DNA of 64,000 bases from UBA11346 sp038060575 (GTDB taxonomy: Bacteria; Planctomycetota; UBA11346): NCBI GenBank assembly GCA_964652775.1, contig CAZZAM010000014.1:10282-74281 (forward strand), in the 5' to 3' direction. The notes beneath the pieces are model-generated. The model was given only the letters and a program-made list of their open reading frames with translations. It had not been told where the DNA came from and did no database searches. Both the position numbers and the translations under genes were made by a program. Below are positions 1 to 8,685 of the stretch, piece by piece (positions within the stretch are counted from its first letter, which is position 1; each line of letters begins with the position of its first letter).

Positions 1-83
1 TGCATGGCGGCAACAATGTCGGGCCACGCCGCTTCGTCGTCTTGAACTAACGGCAAGGGAATGGAGAGGACAGGGGTGTTCAT
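1..83 (-). CDS. Start of an unidentified protein, cut by the window edge
   Basis: An open frame begins with ATG at 83 and runs leftward without a stop for 27 codons to the window edge. The visible peptide begins MNTPVLSIPLPLVQDD. A GGAG ribosome binding site lies six bases upstream of the ATG on the same strand. The gene is divergent from the AraC-family regulator to its right, which leaves about 80 bases between the two starts and makes it a plausible target of that regulator. Too little is visible to name a family. The call rests on the start context and the absence of stops only. Confidence 0.45.
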   Translation of the reverse strand, partial: MNTPVLSIPLPLVQDDEAAWPDIVAAM

Positions 84-165
84 AGCGTGCTCCGCTGGGC
101 GCGATGTTCGACGGTGCCGACTGCCCAGCTATGGACCGGCCTGTTGTTGTGATGTACGATCTTGC

Positions 166-1059
166 ATGGCCAACCCTGTCCCGCCGGGCTACCATCGTTT
201 CGTCAACGCCCAATTTGAGCCTCCGGTAGAGATTGCCCCGGCCGTTTTGGTGGCGGTGCAACACCAGCGTGCCGCCAGTGTCCGTCCGCTGTTCCAGCGC
301 CTGCGTGCGTCGAACTGGGTGATCAACTATGCACCCGAGACCGGCCTGCGCGTGCGCCAGGGCGACGGGCCATGGTGGATCCGACCAGCACGACAATGTC
401 ACTGCTATGCCCCCGGAACGGTGTACTGGGAGGATTGGGAGCCGGTGGCCGGACGGCGTTTCGGCGGCAGCTATCTGATCGTGCGTGATGTTCCCGGTGG
501 AGCATTAGAGCGACTGCTTGGCAACGCCCCCGCCCGCTTTGTCGATGATCCGCAGGGGCGCATCGAGGCCGTACTCGCAACCGCCTTCAGCGACGGAGCG
601 CCCACGTTTTGGGAGGCGCAGGCAGCCCTCGCCACGTTGCTCAGCCTCGTCGCCGCAGCACAACCACACGCTGATGCCCCGCACCGCCTCGATGATCGCC
701 CGATCAAGCCGTCGCTGACCCAGCGCGTCGACACCTTGCTGCGGCGTAACCTCGCTGCTCGGCACTCGCTGGCCAGCCTTGCCAACCAACTCGGACTCAG
801 CTCGTCGGCACTGTCTCACCGCTACGTGGCCGAGACCGGCAACACACCGATGACGCGCCTCGCTCGCCTGCGCGTCGAGTTGGCCCAGGCCCTGCTCCTC
901 ACCGGCACCACCATGGCGGACGCAGCACAGGCCGCCGGCTTCTGCGACCAATTTCACTGCTCACGCGTCTTCCGCCGCATCGTCGGCGTACCGCCGAGCA
1001 CCTTCCTGAACCACCGCAGGAAGCCACGTCAGCGCAGGGGGCCAGAGTACACGTGGTGA
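166..1059 (+). CDS. AraC-family transcriptional regulator
   Basis: This is a DNA-binding regulator with the usual AraC layout. An N-terminal sensor region of about 180 residues is followed by a C-terminal double helix-turn-helix (roughly residues 195-290) containing LASLANQLGLSSSALSHRY and AAQAAGFCDQFHCSRVFRR. The reading frame is open further upstream, but I place the start at the ATG giving MANPVPPGYHRF. That gives 297 residues, the same length as the paralogue at 7727, and the two align from their N-termini (FEPPVEIAPAVLVAV versus FKPPAAMTPAVLVAA). No strong Shine-Dalgarno is visible at this ATG. It precedes a co-directional carbohydrate gene cluster and probably controls it or the divergent gene at the window edge. 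The ligand is unknown. Confidence 0.9.
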   Translation: MANPVPPGYHRFVNAQFEPPVEIAPAVLVAVQHQRAASVRPLFQRLRASNWVINYAPETGLRVRQGDGPWWIRPARQCHCYAPGTVYWEDWEPVAGRRFGGSYLIVRDVPGGALERLLGNAPARFVDDPQGRIEAVLATAFSDGAPTFWEAQAALATLLSLVAAAQPHADAPHRLDDRPIKPSLTQRVDTLLRRNLAARHSLASLANQLGLSSSALSHRYVAETGNTPMTRLARLRVELAQALLLTGTTMADAAQAAGFCDQFHCSRVFRRIVGVPPSTFLNHRRKPRQRRGPEYTW

Positions 1060-1328
1060 TCGGTAGCGTAGGAGATCGCTCGCGTTGTGGGACACCTGAA
1101 ACATAAGAAAGAGGCCATGACCATGTCGCTTATCATGGTTATAGCGACGCAAACGCAGGATAAATACAACTCTGACGTGTTCGCAAGCACGTTGACTGTG
1201 CTGCGCGCTGCGGCAGAGCTCTCCGGAGTTGGCGAGCACACTGGTATTTGTCCCCAGCAGCAATATGGAAGCAAGCCACCGACAATGGTCGTGACCAGAC
1301 GCGGTGCGGGATATGATCAAACAGCACT
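1060..1328. other. Intergenic region upstream of the carbohydrate cluster
   Basis: These 269 bases separate the AraC regulator from the mutarotase-like gene and probably hold the cluster promoter. A short frame crosses it on the plus strand, but it has no recognisable protein features and no convincing ribosome binding site, so I leave it out. I see no clear terminator hairpin or operator palindrome. Confidence 0.3.
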
Positions 1329-2267
1329 ATGATGAGCCGCCCTCCGTTTCGCAGCAAACTATCCCGTCGTGACGGATTCAATCTCTACACCCTGGAGAAT
1401 GATCACGTCAGCCTGGAAATCGTCCCAGAATTGGGCGGCAAAATGTCCAGCTTACGCTGCGTACCCAGCGGCCGTGAATGGTTGTGGGCACCGACCGCCG
1501 AGCGCCGACTGCACGCTAGTCCCACGCCCAACGATTTCTTGCGCAGTTCACTGATCGGGGCAGATGAATGTATTCCAACTATCGCTGCCAGCACCGTCGG
1601 CGACCGTTCCTACCCTGACCACGGCGAAGCTTGGTCACGGCCTTGGACTATCGATCGTCAGGCTTGGTCGAACGAAGGCACCATCGTCACCACGGTGCTC
1701 TTGCCTACGTCCGAAGCGCGGTTCACCAGAACCGTGAGTCTGGATGGCGAGATCGTGAGGCTCTCTTATCAGGCGCACAATCTATCATCTGCTCGCCCCT
1801 GGCAGTTCATCTACAGCTTCCATCCCTTGCTCGCGCCGCAGCCTGGCGATGTCATCGTGCTGCCAGCGGAGGTCAGCCGGGTGCACGTCGAGAACTGGGA
1901 TGGAGCCATCGCCATGTGGCCTCAGATCGTCCCGGGCGCCCGTGCTGACCACCTCGATGTATCCGGCATAACGCCGGCAACGCTGAAAATGACCACAGCT
2001 GACCCACTGCTCGAACCCACGGCTCGGGTAGTAAACAGCGTCACTGGGGATCAACTACGCTTTGATTGTGACGACCCGCTGATTACCGCCTTGGGCATTT
2101 ATATCAATCGCGCCGGATGGGGTGGGCATCATCACTTCGCCATCGAACCCACCAACGCCAGAGCAGACGCGCTCGCCGTTTGCCTGGATCGTCGGCTCGG
2201 CGGCCAGGTGTTGGATCCAGGGGCATCCGTCGCATGGAGTTTTTCCCTGCGCGTATCCCAAGGCTGA
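1329..2267 (+). CDS. Aldose 1-epimerase (mutarotase)-like protein
   Basis: The 312-residue protein has the look of the galactose-mutarotase-like beta-sandwich family, which interconverts sugar anomers or binds carbohydrate. The signs are an early LEIVPELGGKMSSL segment, a DHGEAWSRPW motif with the probable catalytic His near the middle, and HFAIEPTNARADAL near the C-terminus with the probable catalytic Glu. No signal peptide is seen, so it should be cytoplasmic. It heads a run of co-directional genes for a PIG-L deacetylase, a lactonase and an SDR, which suggests handling of a sugar or sugar acid. Two adjacent ATG codons are possible starts and neither has a clear ribosome binding site. The substrate cannot be told from the sequence. 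Confidence 0.75.
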   Translation: MMSRPPFRSKLSRRDGFNLYTLENDHVSLEIVPELGGKMSSLRCVPSGREWLWAPTAERRLHASPTPNDFLRSSLIGADECIPTIAASTVGDRSYPDHGEAWSRPWTIDRQAWSNEGTIVTTVLLPTSEARFTRTVSLDGEIVRLSYQAHNLSSARPWQFIYSFHPLLAPQPGDVIVLPAEVSRVHVENWDGAIAMWPQIVPGARADHLDVSGITPATLKMTTADPLLEPTARVVNSVTGDQLRFDCDDPLITALGIYINRAGWGGHHHFAIEPTNARADALAVCLDRRLGGQVLDPGASVAWSFSLRVSQG

Positions 2268-2453
2268 TGGAATCTGGTAACGGGAGTCGCGCTGCGTTGC
2301 GCCCCGTGAGCAAATCCCCCGGATGGAGGCAAGAAACAGTAGCGCCGCCGTCAGCAGGATCATACATAGCTATGCAGGTACAGCCATTCTGCCCGGCCAA
2401 TAGACCACCATGATTGACTCACGACTGTAACCCCAACTGCCAAGGAACTTCCC

Positions 2454-3188
2454 GTGAACGTCCTCTTCGTCGGTGCCCATCCAGATGATATTGAACTTTT
2501 TGCTGGCGGTACAGCCGCCCTGTACGCCGCGCGTGGTGACAACGTGACCTTCTGTATTGCCACCAATGGCAATGTCGGTTCACCAACCTTGTCGCTCGCC
2601 GAAACGGCAGCCCTGCGCCACAAGGAGGCCCAGGCGGCGGCAGCCATTATCGGTGCCAAACTCTTGTGGCTGGGATTCGATGACGAGTTCCTTTTGGACA
2701 CGCGCGAGACACGCCTCGCCATCATCGAGGCGATCCGTATAGCCAAGCCAGAAGTCATCTTCTGTCATTGGCGCCAAGATTATAATCCGGACCATTCAAT
2801 TTCAGGCATGATCGTTGATGAATGTGTGCACATGGCGGGGGTGCCCAATATCAAGACGGCCTCGCCCCCGCATCCCCACATTGCCCATATTTATTTTATG
2901 GACACTCCAGCCGGAGTTGGCTTCGAGCCTGAGATTTACGTCGATATCACGTCCACCTTCGCAACCAAGAAGCGCATGGTGGAGCAACACGCCAGTCAGA
3001 ACGGCTGGACGAAACACCTCTTTGGTTACGAGTTGGAGGAATTCTTGGGCATTCCTGCGCAATTCCGCGGATTGCAGGCTGGCTGCCGCATGGCCGAAGC
3101 GTTTCGTCCTTCGTATCGCTGGGGTCGTACCTTCCGCGAACACTATCTTCCCGGCTGTCTCCCGGCGCGCGGAAATCCCCGTCCGTGA
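2454..3188 (+). CDS. PIG-L family (LmbE-like) deacetylase
   Basis: The N-terminal MNVLFVGAHPDDIE carries the AHPDD zinc motif typical of PIG-L/LmbE N-acetylglucosaminyl-type deacetylases (His9, Asp12). The second motif, HWRQDYNPDHS around residue 110, supplies the further zinc-binding His. At 244 residues it is a normal length for the family. The start is GTG, supported by AAGGA seven bases upstream. Its stop codon overlaps the start of the next gene (TGATG), so the two are translationally coupled. The family removes acetyl groups from amino sugars or related small molecules. The neighbours (mutarotase, lactonase, dehydrogenase) suggest a carbohydrate substrate, but the exact one is unknown. 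Confidence 0.88.
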   Translation: MNVLFVGAHPDDIELFAGGTAALYAARGDNVTFCIATNGNVGSPTLSLAETAALRHKEAQAAAAIIGAKLLWLGFDDEFLLDTRETRLAIIEAIRIAKPEVIFCHWRQDYNPDHSISGMIVDECVHMAGVPNIKTASPPHPHIAHIYFMDTPAGVGFEPEIYVDITSTFATKKRMVEQHASQNGWTKHLFGYELEEFLGIPAQFRGLQAGCRMAEAFRPSYRWGRTFREHYLPGCLPARGNPRP

Positions 3189-4030
3189 TGCCAGAACTGC
3201 TCGTCGCTGACGCTGGCCTCCTGGCTGAGAATCCGCTGTGGGACGAGGAGAGTAAAACCCTGGCGTGGACCGACATCGATAATGGACTGCTGTTGGCGTG
3301 GTCGGCAGACAGCAACAGCAAGAGCACACGTATCTACCATGGGCCACAAGTCGGTGGATTCACCCGCCAACGCGACGGCTCACTGCTCCTGTTCCGGGTC
3401 GAGGACATCGCCGTCCTCAACGCTGACGGCACGGTGCGTTCAGTTGCGCGCTGTGCTGATCCCGGCTCAATCCGCTTCAATGACGTGGTTGCCGATCCAT
3501 TGGGCCGTGTCTTTGCGGGCACGATCGGCCAGACGCCAGACTCCGGTGGTGTATTCCGCATCGACTACGACGGCTCCATCCATAAAGTTATCGGCAGCAC
3601 CGGCATTTCGAATGGCATGGGCTTCTCTCCGGACCGCCGCACCATGTACTGGACATGTAGTACCACCGCCCGCATCTGGGCCTACGACTACGATGTGGGA
3701 AGCGGCAGACTGGGCGCGCGCCGCTGCATCCAGGAGCCACCTGCCGACGGCGCATTGCCCGATGGATTGACGGTGGACGCCGAGGGCTGTTTGTGGTCGG
3801 CCCGCTGGGATGGTTCCTGTGTCGTCCGCATGGATCCCACCGGACGGATCATGACCACCATCCCCATGCCGACCCGGAACGTGACGTCACTTACCTTCGG
3901 TGGTCCAGATCTGCGCGATCTGTTTATCACTAGTGCCGCCGACGCCGCTCATCCGCATGGTGCACTACACCGTGTCCGTGCAGCCGGACAAGGCGTGTCT
4001 GAGTTCCGTTCGGCGATTGTTACCTCCTGA
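3188..4030 (+). CDS. SMP-30/gluconolactonase family lactonase
   Basis: This is a six-bladed beta-propeller lactonase of the SMP-30/gluconolactonase/LRE family, expected to open a sugar lactone to the acid. Family signatures are AENPLWDEESKTLAWTDI at the N-terminus (metal-binding Glu), IRFNDVVADPLGRVFAGT in the middle (Asn) and LPDGLTVDAEGCLWSA later (Asp). A GTG one codon earlier is in frame, but the ATG overlapping the stop of the PIG-L gene is the natural coupled start. There is no signal peptide. A second, distinct family member lies at 17037, also beside an SDR gene. Confidence 0.87.
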   Translation: MPELLVADAGLLAENPLWDEESKTLAWTDIDNGLLLAWSADSNSKSTRIYHGPQVGGFTRQRDGSLLLFRVEDIAVLNADGTVRSVARCADPGSIRFNDVVADPLGRVFAGTIGQTPDSGGVFRIDYDGSIHKVIGSTGISNGMGFSPDRRTMYWTCSTTARIWAYDYDVGSGRLGARRCIQEPPADGALPDGLTVDAEGCLWSARWDGSCVVRMDPTGRIMTTIPMPTRNVTSLTFGGPDLRDLFITSAADAAHPHGALHRVRAAGQGVSEFRSAIVTS

Positions 4031-4142
4031 AAGTCGAATGGGCTACAAGGAACATGACCTGATGACAACTGACCGCCCCGTCTCGGCTGGGATCAAACGG
4101 CTGGGTGTGCTGAGCCTGCAACTCGTTACGGAGAACTAAACC

Positions 4143-4916
4143 ATGCCAGGTGAACTCAACGGCAAACGCGTCATTGTCACCGGCGGTAGTGGTGGGATTG
4201 GTCTCGGTATTGTGCTTGAGGCAGCACAAGCTGGGGCCGATATCGCATTCTGTAGCCGCAGCGATGCCAGCGCCGTTGTCCGACAAGTTGAGGCCTTGGG
4301 ACGCCGCTGCCTGCACACGGCGGTTGATGTTTCGGATCTCGCTGCGGCCCGCGCCTTTGTCAACGCCTCGGTTCGTTTTCTTGGCGGCCTCGATGGCCTC
4401 GTCAACAATGCCGGTGCTGACTTCAATCACGGAGTTGCTGGGACTTCGCTGGCCCAAATACAACAGTGCTTGGCCACCAATTTTCTTTCTGCTTGGGCCA
4501 TTTCTCAAGAGGCCTATCCAGCTCTGCGGCAAGCGGGACGTGGTGCGGTGGTCAACATTTCCTCGGTCCACGGTCACCAGACCGTACCTGGAGCATTCCC
4601 CTATAATGCAGCCAAAGCGGCAATGGACGCCATGACGATCTCCATGGCCCAAGAGTGGGCTGCGGACAACATTCTTGCTGTGTCGGTTTCGCCCGGCTGG
4701 GTGAGGACGCCGATGGTCGAGCGTGACTTCGCGCGCCACGGCGATGCCGAAGCGCAACTGCGTCAGCTTGCATCTCGGCATCTGCTCGGACGCATAGGCA
4801 CGCCGACTGATATTGCAGCGTTGACCGTTTTCCTCCTCAGCGATCGCAATCAATTCCTGACCGGCTCGGTCATCATTCAAGATGGCGGCCAACACACGCT
4901 CTTCGCTCCGCATTGA
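4143..4916 (+). CDS. SDR family oxidoreductase
   Basis: A classical short-chain dehydrogenase/reductase of 257 residues. It has the nucleotide-binding VTGGSGGIG motif near the N-terminus, the NNAG motif, and the catalytic Ser-Tyr-Lys set in NISSVHG and PYNAAKAAM. GGAG lies nine bases before the ATG. It follows the lactonase after about 110 non-coding bases and is probably in the same transcription unit. The role expected from context is oxidation or reduction of a sugar or sugar-acid hydroxyl group. The substrate is not determinable. Confidence 0.88.
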   Translation: MPGELNGKRVIVTGGSGGIGLGIVLEAAQAGADIAFCSRSDASAVVRQVEALGRRCLHTAVDVSDLAAARAFVNASVRFLGGLDGLVNNAGADFNHGVAGTSLAQIQQCLATNFLSAWAISQEAYPALRQAGRGAVVNISSVHGHQTVPGAFPYNAAKAAMDAMTISMAQEWAADNILAVSVSPGWVRTPMVERDFARHGDAEAQLRQLASRHLLGRIGTPTDIAALTVFLLSDRNQFLTGSVIIQDGGQHTLFAPH

Positions 4917-4967
4917 TCGTAACGCCATTGATACCTCGGCTCACCATGAACCAGGACAAAGCACGCC

Positions 4968-7595
4968 ATGAAAACAACCATATGCATAGAGTGGATGACT
5001 GGCAAACCAGCAGGGAGTATTGAGCTAAAAAATGGCGTCGTTAGGGGGGTTAAAATAGTAAAAGGGCACGGGAAAACCGCAAAAAACAAGTTTGCGTTCA
5101 CTGGCAAGGCGCCTTTTCGTCTCGCCGTGAGCCTGGACGGTTTTGACTTCACTTTACAAGCGGACAAACCGCTTGTGAAGGTAAACACGACTGCGGATCC
5201 ATTCAGTTTCTTCTTAAGAGATGTTAGTAAGGATTTTCCGATCATTATTCTGGATGGCAGGGTTTGCGTACTTTCAGGAAACGACAAAAGAAGTTATTTG
5301 GAAATAGAGGAGTCGATTTCTGGTCTCCACAAGAAAACCTATCTTGAGCGGATCAAAGAAGAGCCAGAAGAGGATTTTGACAGCGCTGCTACGAAAGTCA
5401 GGAAAATGGTTTGTCCTACCTGGCTCGGGACTGGCAGGCACGACATCCGCAATTTCGAGGTCGGTTTTGTCAATGAGGATTACCACAGTGCGTGGAACTG
5501 GATACAGCCTAAGAACCATCACCGGAATGTGATCCCTCCTGATACGGGTGGAAACGCCATCGTTTATTGTTTCTCTCTAGGCCGAGGGATAGGCGTGACC
5601 CATCATTTAAAAAAGAGACTCGAGGATGGCGTTCTGCCCATAGTTAATGCCGAATATAAGGACGAAAGCATTGACTACCGAGTCAAAATCTTCGTTTCTG
5701 CTGAAAGCGGTAATGTAAACACCCGTAACATAACTGGTACGCATTACTTGGTGGCAGACAAACATAGCGGCGGCGTTGTAGTAACAGACAAAGAAAAATA
5801 TGCTTGTGAGGAAATCTTAAGGAATCAACCCCAACCAAACGAGGAAAGCGTTCTGTTCCTGAAAATAGAGGCGGTGAATACCGCCGATGTTCCGCGCTAT
5901 GCTTGGTTCCAGTCGATTATTCCTGAGGCCGTCGGAGTATTTGCGAAAATAAATTGGCAACTGGAACGGGAGACTGGTTTCTCTTCCTATTCGGCTGAGA
6001 ATATTTTCTGTGTATCCTCTCTGAACGGGGAGCCTCTCTGTGAAAGGGAAAACGCTGTTTTGCTCAAGCCTGGTGAACATGTGGCCTTCGTCGCTAAAGT
6101 CCCGCATGTTCCCATATCACGGGCGCGCGCAAGAAAACTAGCGAACGTTGATTTTGAGAAAGCGTTTCGGAACTGTAATGCTTTCTGGGCTAAAAAAATA
6201 AAGCCTTCTGAGAAGATAACGGTCCCGGAAAAGCGCATCAATGAAATGATCAGAGCTGGACTCGCGCATCTAGACATTGTGACCTACGGGAAGGATCCGG
6301 CTGGAGCATTGGCCGCGTGTGTCGGTGTCTATTCTCCCATCGGCACCGAGAGTTCGCAGATCATTCAATTCTATGATTCATTGGGCTTGCATGACACCGC
6401 GGAAAGATGCCTGGAATATTTCCTCGAAAAACAGCATGAGAACGGCGAGATGATGAACTATGATCGGTACACCATTGAAACTGGTGCGGTGCTCTGGAAT
6501 ATTGGAGTGCATTACGCCTATACACATGACTTGGCATGGGCGAACAAGATAAAGGGGAAGGTGTTACTGGCCTGCAAATTCATCAGCGATTGGCGCGCGA
6601 GAAATATGAGCAAGGAGTTGTTGGGCAAGGGCTACGGTATGATCGCAGGGAAATGCGCGGATCCCGAAGATCCATTCCATTCATTTATGCTGAACGGTTA
6701 CGCCTACCTGGGTTTGAAGCACTCAGGGAAAATGCTGTTAGACATTGATAGAAATGCGGCCAAAAAAATCCTGAAAGAAGCAGACGAATTAAAGAATTGT
6801 ATGGTGTCCACGCTGAACGAGGCGGTGGCTAACTCGCCAGTAGTGCCCTTAGGTGACGGTACCTGGTGTCGAACCTGTCCAACCTGGCCGGAGATGGACG
6901 GTCCGTGTGCTCTGTACGTCGATAAAAAGAACGTTTTGTATTCACATGGCGCCTATATTAGGGACATCCTTGGGCCGCTCTATGCTGTTTTTTGTGAAGT
7001 GCTCGAACCGAAGGGAAAACTGGCGAACGCACTGCTGAATTCTTCCGCGGAATTGCTGTATCAGAATAATTCAGCTTTCAGCCAGCCTTATTACAGCCCG
7101 CATCCCTGGATACATTTGCAACGCGGAGAAACGAAGGAATACCTCAAGGCCTACTACAATACTCTGGCGGCTCTGGCTGATCGGGACACCTATTCCTTCT
7201 GGGAGCATCTTTTCAGGGTAAGCCCACATAAGACTCACGAAGAGGGCTGGTTCTTGATGTACTGTCGCTGGATGCTCTATATGGAACATGGTAATGAGCT
7301 AAATCTTTTGTACGGAACGCCGGAAAAATGGTTTGCGGATGGGAATGTTATCGAGGTGAAGAAGGTCAAATGCTACTTTGGAGAACTTGCCTTTCGCGTT
7401 GAGTCAAGCCTGAACCAGGGCCACCTACATATGGAGATTCACTGCAATTCACAGAGGAAGCCGAAGGCCGTTAACGTAAAGATCCCCACCAGCATCAAGA
7501 TCACTCGTGTTCAAGGAGGGAGGTATGATAAAATCACTGGCATTATTAGGATAGAAAACTTTACCGGCCAGGCAAAACTTGTGCTTTACCACTAG
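4968..7595 (+). CDS. Large glycosidase-like protein of unknown family, AT-rich
   Basis: The 875-residue protein has no signal peptide and no family I can name with certainty. Residues 1-400 look mostly beta-strand. Residues from about 420 to 760 are alpha-helical with Trp- and Tyr-rich loops (WCRTCPTWPEMDGPC, YYSPHPWIHLQRGETKEY), as in six-hairpin (alpha/alpha)6-barrel glycoside hydrolases and lyases. The last 100 residues return to beta-strand. It follows the SDR gene after 51 bases and may be the hydrolase supplying sugar to the cluster. Its codon use is clearly AT-richer than its neighbours (many AAA, ATA and GAA codons), which suggests acquisition by transfer. That a gene is present is certain; the enzymatic role is inference. 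Confidence 0.8.
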   Translation: MKTTICIEWMTGKPAGSIELKNGVVRGVKIVKGHGKTAKNKFAFTGKAPFRLAVSLDGFDFTLQADKPLVKVNTTADPFSFFLRDVSKDFPIIILDGRVCVLSGNDKRSYLEIEESISGLHKKTYLERIKEEPEEDFDSAATKVRKMVCPTWLGTGRHDIRNFEVGFVNEDYHSAWNWIQPKNHHRNVIPPDTGGNAIVYCFSLGRGIGVTHHLKKRLEDGVLPIVNAEYKDESIDYRVKIFVSAESGNVNTRNITGTHYLVADKHSGGVVVTDKEKYACEEILRNQPQPNEESVLFLKIEAVNTADVPRYAWFQSIIPEAVGVFAKINWQLERETGFSSYSAENIFCVSSLNGEPLCERENAVLLKPGEHVAFVAKVPHVPISRARARKLANVDFEKAFRNCNAFWAKKIKPSEKITVPEKRINEMIRAGLAHLDIVTYGKDPAGALAACVGVYSPIGTESSQIIQFYDSLGLHDTAERCLEYFLEKQHENGEMMNYDRYTIETGAVLWNIGVHYAYTHDLAWANKIKGKVLLACKFISDWRARNMSKELLGKGYGMIAGKCADPEDPFHSFMLNGYAYLGLKHSGKMLLDIDRNAAKKILKEADELKNCMVSTLNEAVANSPVVPLGDGTWCRTCPTWPEMDGPCALYVDKKNVLYSHGAYIRDILGPLYAVFCEVLEPKGKLANALLNSSAELLYQNNSAFSQPYYSPHPWIHLQRGETKEYLKAYYNTLAALADRDTYSFWEHLFRVSPHKTHEEGWFLMYCRWMLYMEHGNELNLLYGTPEKWFADGNVIEVKKVKCYFGELAFRVESSLNQGHLHMEIHCNSQRKPKAVNVKIPTSIKITRVQGGRYDKITGIIRIENFTGQAKLVLYH

Positions 7596-7726
7596 AAAAC
7601 CAAGCTGTTTCGGTTGGGTCGAGTTCCGGACAACGATGGTTCCATTAGTCAGCTTAATTTCAATTTAAGCGAGTGCTGTACTCCGTTGTTGGACATTAGC
7701 GATTCGAGTCGTATGTATGAGAGAGT

Positions 7727-8620
7727 ATGTCCGCAAAGATTTGGAATCGTTTCCAGCACGCCGTCTTCAAGCCCCCGGCCGCCATGACGCCAGCTGTCCT
7801 AGTGGCGGCATCCTACGAACGTACCTGCAGCAACCAGGAAACTGTGAGCCACTGTTGTCATGAAAACTGGGTGCTTGACTGTTCGTGGACACCGGGGCTC
7901 TATATTCGCATTGGTTCTGCGTCCGAGCCGATGCAGCTGCGTCCGCCTGGTCGGGTTCACTGTTACGCCCCTGGCACCAGGTATTGGGAGGACTGCCGCA
8001 GCCTGAGTGGCCGACGCATCTCCGGTCAGTATCTGGTTGTCCGCGATCGGGTGGGGGTGTTGAGTCCCTTAATCACAAAGGGAGCAGCTCTCGTTGATGA
8101 TGGCGATGGTCGCCTGCGTGCTATCTTGCAGGAAGCGTTCGCGGTATCTGGAGCACCGAGCTTCTGGCGTTGTCAGGCGCTCTGGTGCACTTTAGTCGAG
8201 ACACTGTTGATGTCTGTCCCAATATCCGCTGGCCATTGGCATTGCGGGGCCACCGCAGCGGCAGCGAACTTGGGCGCACAAGTCGAAGAACTGCTGCGCA
8301 ACGATCTCACGTCCCCCATCTGTTTGGAGGGGCTGGCACGCTCGTTGGGGATCAGTCCCTCGTCACTCAGCCACCGTTTCCGGGCCGAAACTGGCGAGTC
8401 GGTCATGGGACGGTTGCGCCGACTGCGGGTGGAACGGGCGCTCGCCATGCTGCCCCACGGCCATCGACTCGACGATGTTGCCCAGGCCTGCGGTTTCTGT
8501 GATCGCTTTCATCTTGCCAAGGCGGTGAGCCGCATCACTGGTCGACCACCGAGTGCATGGAGAACAGCGCCGACGAGCGGAATGAACGCAGCCACGTCAG
8601 TGACCAGGCGTTCGCGTTGA
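7727..8620 (+). CDS. AraC-family transcriptional regulator, paralogue of the one at 166
   Basis: This 297-residue protein matches the regulator at 166 along its whole length. Shared parts include HCYAPGTRYWEDC (HCYAPGTVYWEDW in the other), the sensor core, and a C-terminal double helix-turn-helix with LARSLGISPSSLSHRFRAETG and AQACGFCDRFHLAK. A GAGAG purine stretch precedes the ATG. The two copies bracket the carbohydrate cluster, which suggests duplication and possibly separate ligands or targets. A third AraC-type protein follows 65 bases downstream in the same direction. Confidence 0.9.
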   Translation: MSAKIWNRFQHAVFKPPAAMTPAVLVAASYERTCSNQETVSHCCHENWVLDCSWTPGLYIRIGSASEPMQLRPPGRVHCYAPGTRYWEDCRSLSGRRISGQYLVVRDRVGVLSPLITKGAALVDDGDGRLRAILQEAFAVSGAPSFWRCQALWCTLVETLLMSVPISAGHWHCGATAAAANLGAQVEELLRNDLTSPICLEGLARSLGISPSSLSHRFRAETGESVMGRLRRLRVERALAMLPHGHRLDDVAQACGFCDRFHLAKAVSRITGRPPSAWRTAPTSGMNAATSVTRRSR

Positions 8621-8685
8621 GTTTCCCAGAGGTCCACCGAGACGACGGTTGAGGTGATGAGCATAGCGCGGAGGATAATCCTGCC

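Noticed and set aside
505..957. A 150-residue minus-strand frame in the first AraC gene
   Set aside because: The plus strand has a conserved AraC helix-turn-helix here; the antisense frame shows nothing.
1087..1332. Possible 81-residue gene between AraC and the mutarotase
   Set aside because: No ribosome binding site, no family features and overlap with the next start make it an unlikely gene.
4020..4928. A 302-residue minus-strand frame over the SDR gene
   Set aside because: The plus strand encodes a textbook SDR with all motifs; the antisense frame has none.
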